From the NCBI GenBank assembly GCA_965530995.1, contig CBESOB010000107.1, positions 1-9,769 of the forward strand: a stretch of 9,769 nt of DNA. Direction: 5' to 3'. Origin of the DNA: JABABD01 sp965530995. GTDB taxonomy: Bacteria; Bacteroidota; Bacteroidia; Flavobacteriales; Flavobacteriaceae. The position numbers and the translations under genes are program-made. The notes under the pieces are model-generated. The model was not told where the DNA came from. It searched no databases and saw only the letters and a list, made by a program, of their open reading frames with translations. This document shows, piece after piece, positions 7,779 to 9,769 of this stretch (positions are counted from its first letter, which is position 1; the number at the start of each line of letters is the position of its first letter).

Positions 7779-7783
7779 ATATT

Positions 7784-8245
7784 ATGCTTACTTGGAAAGA
7801 AGTGATTAACTTTTCCGTAAAAGGAAACCCAACACCAGACAGGCGTGTTGAAAAAACAGAGAGCGAATGGAGAGCTCAATTAACTCCAGAACAATTTAGG
7901 ATCACAAGACAAAAAGGTACAGAAGCACCACATAGTGGAGCACTATGTAGTATTCATGACGCAGGTAAATACAATTGTGTGTGTTGCGATACCCCTTTGT
8001 TCGATTCTACCATCAAATTTAGTTCAGGGACTGGGTGGCCTAGTTTTACGCAACCCATTATGGCAAATGCAATTAAGCACGAAAGAGATACGGCTTTTGG
8101 AATGGTGCGCGTAGAGGTGATGTGTAATACTTGTGATGCCCACTTAGGCCATGTATTTCCTGATGGTCCTGAACCTAGTGGATTGCGTTACTGTATTAAT
8201 TCGGAATCCATGACATTGGAAACGGAGGCTGCACATGACAACTAA
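7784..8245 (+). CDS. msrB: Peptide-methionine (R)-S-oxide reductase MsrB
   Basis: This 153-residue enzyme reduces the R epimer of methionine sulfoxide in proteins back to methionine, using a thioredoxin- or glutaredoxin-type donor. No signal peptide is present, so it acts in the cytoplasm. The whole MsrB fold is recognisable: ITRQKGTEAPHSGALC near the start, a structural zinc site from C65-x-x-C68 and C114-x-x-C117, the GTGWPSFTQP core (83-92), HLGHVFPDG (120-128), and the catalytic RYCINS motif with C137. Cys55 in SGALC is a candidate resolving cysteine. Length is normal for a single-domain MsrB. The last 11 nt overlap the start of msrA in another frame, so the pair is translationally coupled. 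The order msrB-msrA as separate coupled genes, instead of the MsrAB fusion found in some bacteria, covers both sulfoxide epimers. Expression is probably driven from the TACATTTG element upstream, perhaps under the preceding AraC-type regulator. Confidence 0.96.
   Translation: MLTWKEVINFSVKGNPTPDRRVEKTESEWRAQLTPEQFRITRQKGTEAPHSGALCSIHDAGKYNCVCCDTPLFDSTIKFSSGTGWPSFTQPIMANAIKHERDTAFGMVRVEVMCNTCDAHLGHVFPDGPEPSGLRYCINSESMTLETEAAHDN
8224..8228 (+). promoter_or_regulatory. Ribosome binding site of msrA inside msrB
   Basis: GGAGG lies 6 nt before the msrA ATG at 8235, inside the 3' end of msrB. It is the best Shine-Dalgarno sequence in the window and supports the overlapping start. Confidence 0.65.
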
Positions 8246-8774
8246 AAATGTTCAATTGGCCACAATTGGTGGAGGTTGCTTCTGGTGTACTGAAGCGGTG
8301 TTTCAGGAAGTAAAAGGTGTTGAGAAAGTCGTTTCAGGCTATTCTGGAGGTGATGCTCCAGGTCACCCTACCTATCGCGAGATTTGTTCTGGGTTAAGCG
8401 GACATGCTGAAGTAATTCAAGTCACTTTTGATGCCAATGTGATTTCTTATGAGGACATCTTGGTGATTTTCATGACCACTCATGATCCAACGTCCTTGAA
8501 TCGTCAAGGAGCGGATCGAGGAACGCAGTATCGTTCGGTCATTTATTATCACGATGAAAACCAGAAGGAGATAGCCGAAGTAGTTTCAAAGGAAATTACA
8601 CCCTATTACGAGAATCCCATAGTCACTGAGATTGCACCTTTAGATGTTTTTTATGAAGCAGGAAAAGAGCATCAAGATTATAACAAGAATAATCAAGGAC
8701 AAGGCTACTGTAGTTTCGTGATTGCACCAAAACTGGCAAAGCTGCGCAAGCTTCATGCAGATAAATTAAAATAG
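8235..8774 (+). CDS. msrA: Peptide-methionine (S)-S-oxide reductase MsrA
   Basis: This 179-residue cytosolic enzyme reduces the S epimer of methionine sulfoxide, complementing MsrB. The signature GGGCFWC at residues 12-18 holds the catalytic C15, with C18 two residues on. VSGYSGG (33-39), GHAEVIQV (56-63) and DPTSLNRQGADRGTQYRS (84-101) are the conserved MsrA core. KEHQDYN (144-150) precedes the GQGYC segment with C159 as likely resolving cysteine. No signal peptide is present and length is standard for a single-domain MsrA. The enzyme needs its disulfide reduced after each turn by a thioredoxin-like donor, and the next gene supplies an obvious candidate, a glutaredoxin-glutaredoxin-thioredoxin reductase fusion. 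The start overlaps msrB by 11 nt and has its own strong GGAGG. A terminator-like hairpin follows the stop, so msrA may be the end of a major transcript. Confidence 0.97.
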   Translation: MTTKNVQLATIGGGCFWCTEAVFQEVKGVEKVVSGYSGGDAPGHPTYREICSGLSGHAEVIQVTFDANVISYEDILVIFMTTHDPTSLNRQGADRGTQYRSVIYYHDENQKEIAEVVSKEITPYYENPIVTEIAPLDVFYEAGKEHQDYNKNNQGQGYCSFVIAPKLAKLRKLHADKLK

Positions 8775-8782
8775 AACGAAAT

Positions 8783-8820
8783 GGGTTTCCAGATCTTGAA
8801 TGTTTGGAAACCTGTTTCTT
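8783..8820 (+). terminator. Terminator-like hairpin after msrA
   Basis: GGTTTCCA (8784-8791) pairs perfectly with TGGAAACC (8805-8812). The stem extends to 8783-8794/8802-8813 if wobble pairs are counted, with a loop of 7 nt. The 3' side runs into the broken T-rich tract TGTTTCTT. It could be a partial terminator that lowers expression of the fusion gene starting 15 nt further on, or a processing site. The T tract is short, so read-through is likely. Confidence 0.55.
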
Positions 8821-8834
8821 AAACAATTAAACAA

Positions 8835-9769
8835 ATGACCGATATATTACTATATGGCGCAGACTGGTGTCCAGATTGCAGAAGAGCCAAAGCGTATTTG
8901 AAAGAAAATACTATTGAGTATACTTTAATTGATGTTGATTTGGATAAAGAAGCAACGGCTCGAGTAGAAGCTATTAATAATGGAAAGCGTATTATTCCTA
9001 CGGTTATTATAAAAGGAAAATCTTTCACTAATCCTGATAATATTGAATTGGCTTCCGTTTTAGGAATAAATGACGTTGGAAGAGTACAATTATTCGGAGC
9101 AGATTGGTGTCCCGACTGTAGAAGAGCGAAAAGTTTTTTAAGAGATAACAGTATCAATTTTGAATTTATTGATGTCGATAAACACAATTGGGCTACCCAA
9201 AAAGTTGAAGAGATCAACAACGGGAAAAGAATCATTCCAACCATATTAATCGATGGCAAACCATTTACAAATCCTGATAATGTTGAATTAACTGATCTAC
9301 TTTCAATAAATGTTGAGAAAGAGCATAAGATTTTTGATACGATAATTATTGGAGGAGGAGCAGCTGGATTAACCACTTCTATTTATGCGCAAAGAGATCG
9401 TTTTGATACATTAACACTAGAAAAGTCAACCATTGGGGGCAATGCATTTTTAACTGAAAAAATCGAGAATTATCCGGGGTTTCAATCTATTTCTGGTCCT
9501 AAATTAATGGATAAAATGGAAGAACAGGCTAAAACCTATGGCGCTGTCATTAAAACAGGAGAAGAAGTAGTTGCCATTGAAAAACTAGATGATGTGTTCT
9601 CGATCAAAACTAAAAGCACCACGTTTTTAGGAAAATCGGTTGTGCTATCTACAGGTTCTACCTATCGGAAATTAGGGATTCCTAATGAGGAGGAATTAAT
9701 AGGTTCTGGAATTCATTTTTGTGCTACTTGTGATGGTGCTTTCTATAGAGACAAGGATATTATTGTTTT
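8835..9769 (+). CDS. Tandem glutaredoxin-like domains fused to thioredoxin reductase (3' end outside window)
   Basis: The frame is open from the ATG at 8835 to the right end, giving 311 residues of a longer protein. Domain 1 (about 3-78) and domain 2 (about 83-158) are both glutaredoxin/mycoredoxin-like: each has GADWCPDCRRAK with C12-C15 or C92-C95, RIIPT with the cis-proline (P55, P135), and FTNPDN near the end. They repeat with an exact 80-residue period, and about 48 of 76 positions are identical. The TNP ending and CPDC centre recall mycoredoxin-type proteins more than glutathione-binding classical glutaredoxins. From residue 167 the protein is a low-molecular-weight thioredoxin reductase: TIIIGGGAAGLTT binds FAD (G173-x-G175-x-x-G178), GGN and ENYPGF follow, and HFCATCDGAF has the redox pair C296/C299. 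The NADPH-binding part lies beyond the window. The role inferred is electron transfer from NADPH via FAD and CATC to the attached CPDC domains, then to targets such as the neighbouring MsrA and MsrB. The start has no Shine-Dalgarno and follows an A-rich leader, as elsewhere here. Confidence 0.93.
   Translation, partial: MTDILLYGADWCPDCRRAKAYLKENTIEYTLIDVDLDKEATARVEAINNGKRIIPTVIIKGKSFTNPDNIELASVLGINDVGRVQLFGADWCPDCRRAKSFLRDNSINFEFIDVDKHNWATQKVEEINNGKRIIPTILIDGKPFTNPDNVELTDLLSINVEKEHKIFDTIIIGGGAAGLTTSIYAQRDRFDTLTLEKSTIGGNAFLTEKIENYPGFQSISGPKLMDKMEEQAKTYGAVIKTGEEVVAIEKLDDVFSIKTKSTTFLGKSVVLSTGSTYRKLGIPNEEELIGSGIHFCATCDGAFYRDKDIIV
8844..9311 (+). repeat. Intragenic tandem duplication of a 240-bp glutaredoxin domain unit
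   Basis: Bases 8844-9071 and 9084-9311 encode the two glutaredoxin-like domains at an exact 240-bp offset with no indels. DNA identity is high around the active site (GGCGCAGACTGGTGTCCAGA versus GGAGCAGATTGGTGTCCCGA) and the INNGKRIIPT segment. Third codon positions have drifted, so this is an old duplication kept by selection and not a recent assembly artefact. Confidence 0.9.

Larger units (their letters stand above)
7552..7783. other. Spacer between AraC regulator and msrB
   Basis: This AT-rich stretch of 232 nt has no convincing ORF or RNA gene. A run of five T at 7560-7564 lies just after the regulator stop but without a clear stem, so I do not call a terminator. The right third contains the msrB promoter candidate and TTGTAC motifs described separately. 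Confidence 0.6.

Noticed and set aside
7679..7879. - strand open frame across the msrB promoter
   Set aside because: It overlaps the promoter-like element and the start of msrB and has a low-complexity hydrophobic translation. It is not supported as a gene.
8819..9376. Long open frame on the - strand with internal repetition
   Set aside because: It is antisense to the glutaredoxin-reductase fusion, and its repetition only mirrors the duplicated glutaredoxin domains on the + strand. The sense frame has two intact CPDC domains and an FAD motif.
1..9769. CRISPR arrays, tRNA or rRNA genes, insertion sequences, attachment sites
   Set aside because: I looked for regularly spaced repeats, cloverleaf-like arms with CCA ends, transposase motifs and flanking inverted or direct repeats, and saw none that hold up.

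Overview
The window is AT-rich DNA that looks like a marine or soil Bacteroidetes chromosome, most likely a flavobacterium. The clues are mostly SD-less starts preceded by A-rich leaders, promoter-like elements resembling the Bacteroidetes TTG / TAnnTTTG pattern, a GH13 amylase tandem typical of maltodextrin utilisation loci, and an HD-PycTM protein of a kind common in this phylum. No organism-specific marker such as rRNA is present, so this placement is inference.

Region 1 (1-2505, + strand) is the end of an alpha-glucan utilisation cluster. It holds the 3' part of one GH13 amylase and, 3 nt later, a complete GH13 lipoprotein. Just after the second gene is a short stretch that may be a decayed copy of an amylase 3' end.

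Region 2 (about 2568-5228, + strand) has a candidate promoter, a large cytosolic GAF-domain protein of unknown role, and a 61-residue conserved-looking small protein, probably co-transcribed.

Region 3 (6440-5235, - strand) converges on region 2 with only 6 nt between the stop codons. It is a single gene that fuses an HD phosphohydrolase domain to a membrane-bound PycTM domain, the effector module of Pycsar anti-phage defence. No cyclase partner is visible in the window.

Region 4 (6706-9769, + strand) begins with an AraC-family regulator. After a 232-nt spacer with repeated TTGTAC motifs and a perfect TAnnTTTG element come msrB and msrA, which overlap by 11 nt. A terminator-like hairpin follows, then a gene that runs off the right end. 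That last gene encodes two tandem glutaredoxin/mycoredoxin-like domains, both with CPDC active sites and spaced exactly 80 residues apart, fused to a thioredoxin-reductase-type flavoprotein with a CATC redox site. A plausible reading is that the cluster carries both methionine sulfoxide repair enzymes and their own NADPH-driven electron supply. The triple fusion and the orphan HD-PycTM protein are the two most interesting items in the window.
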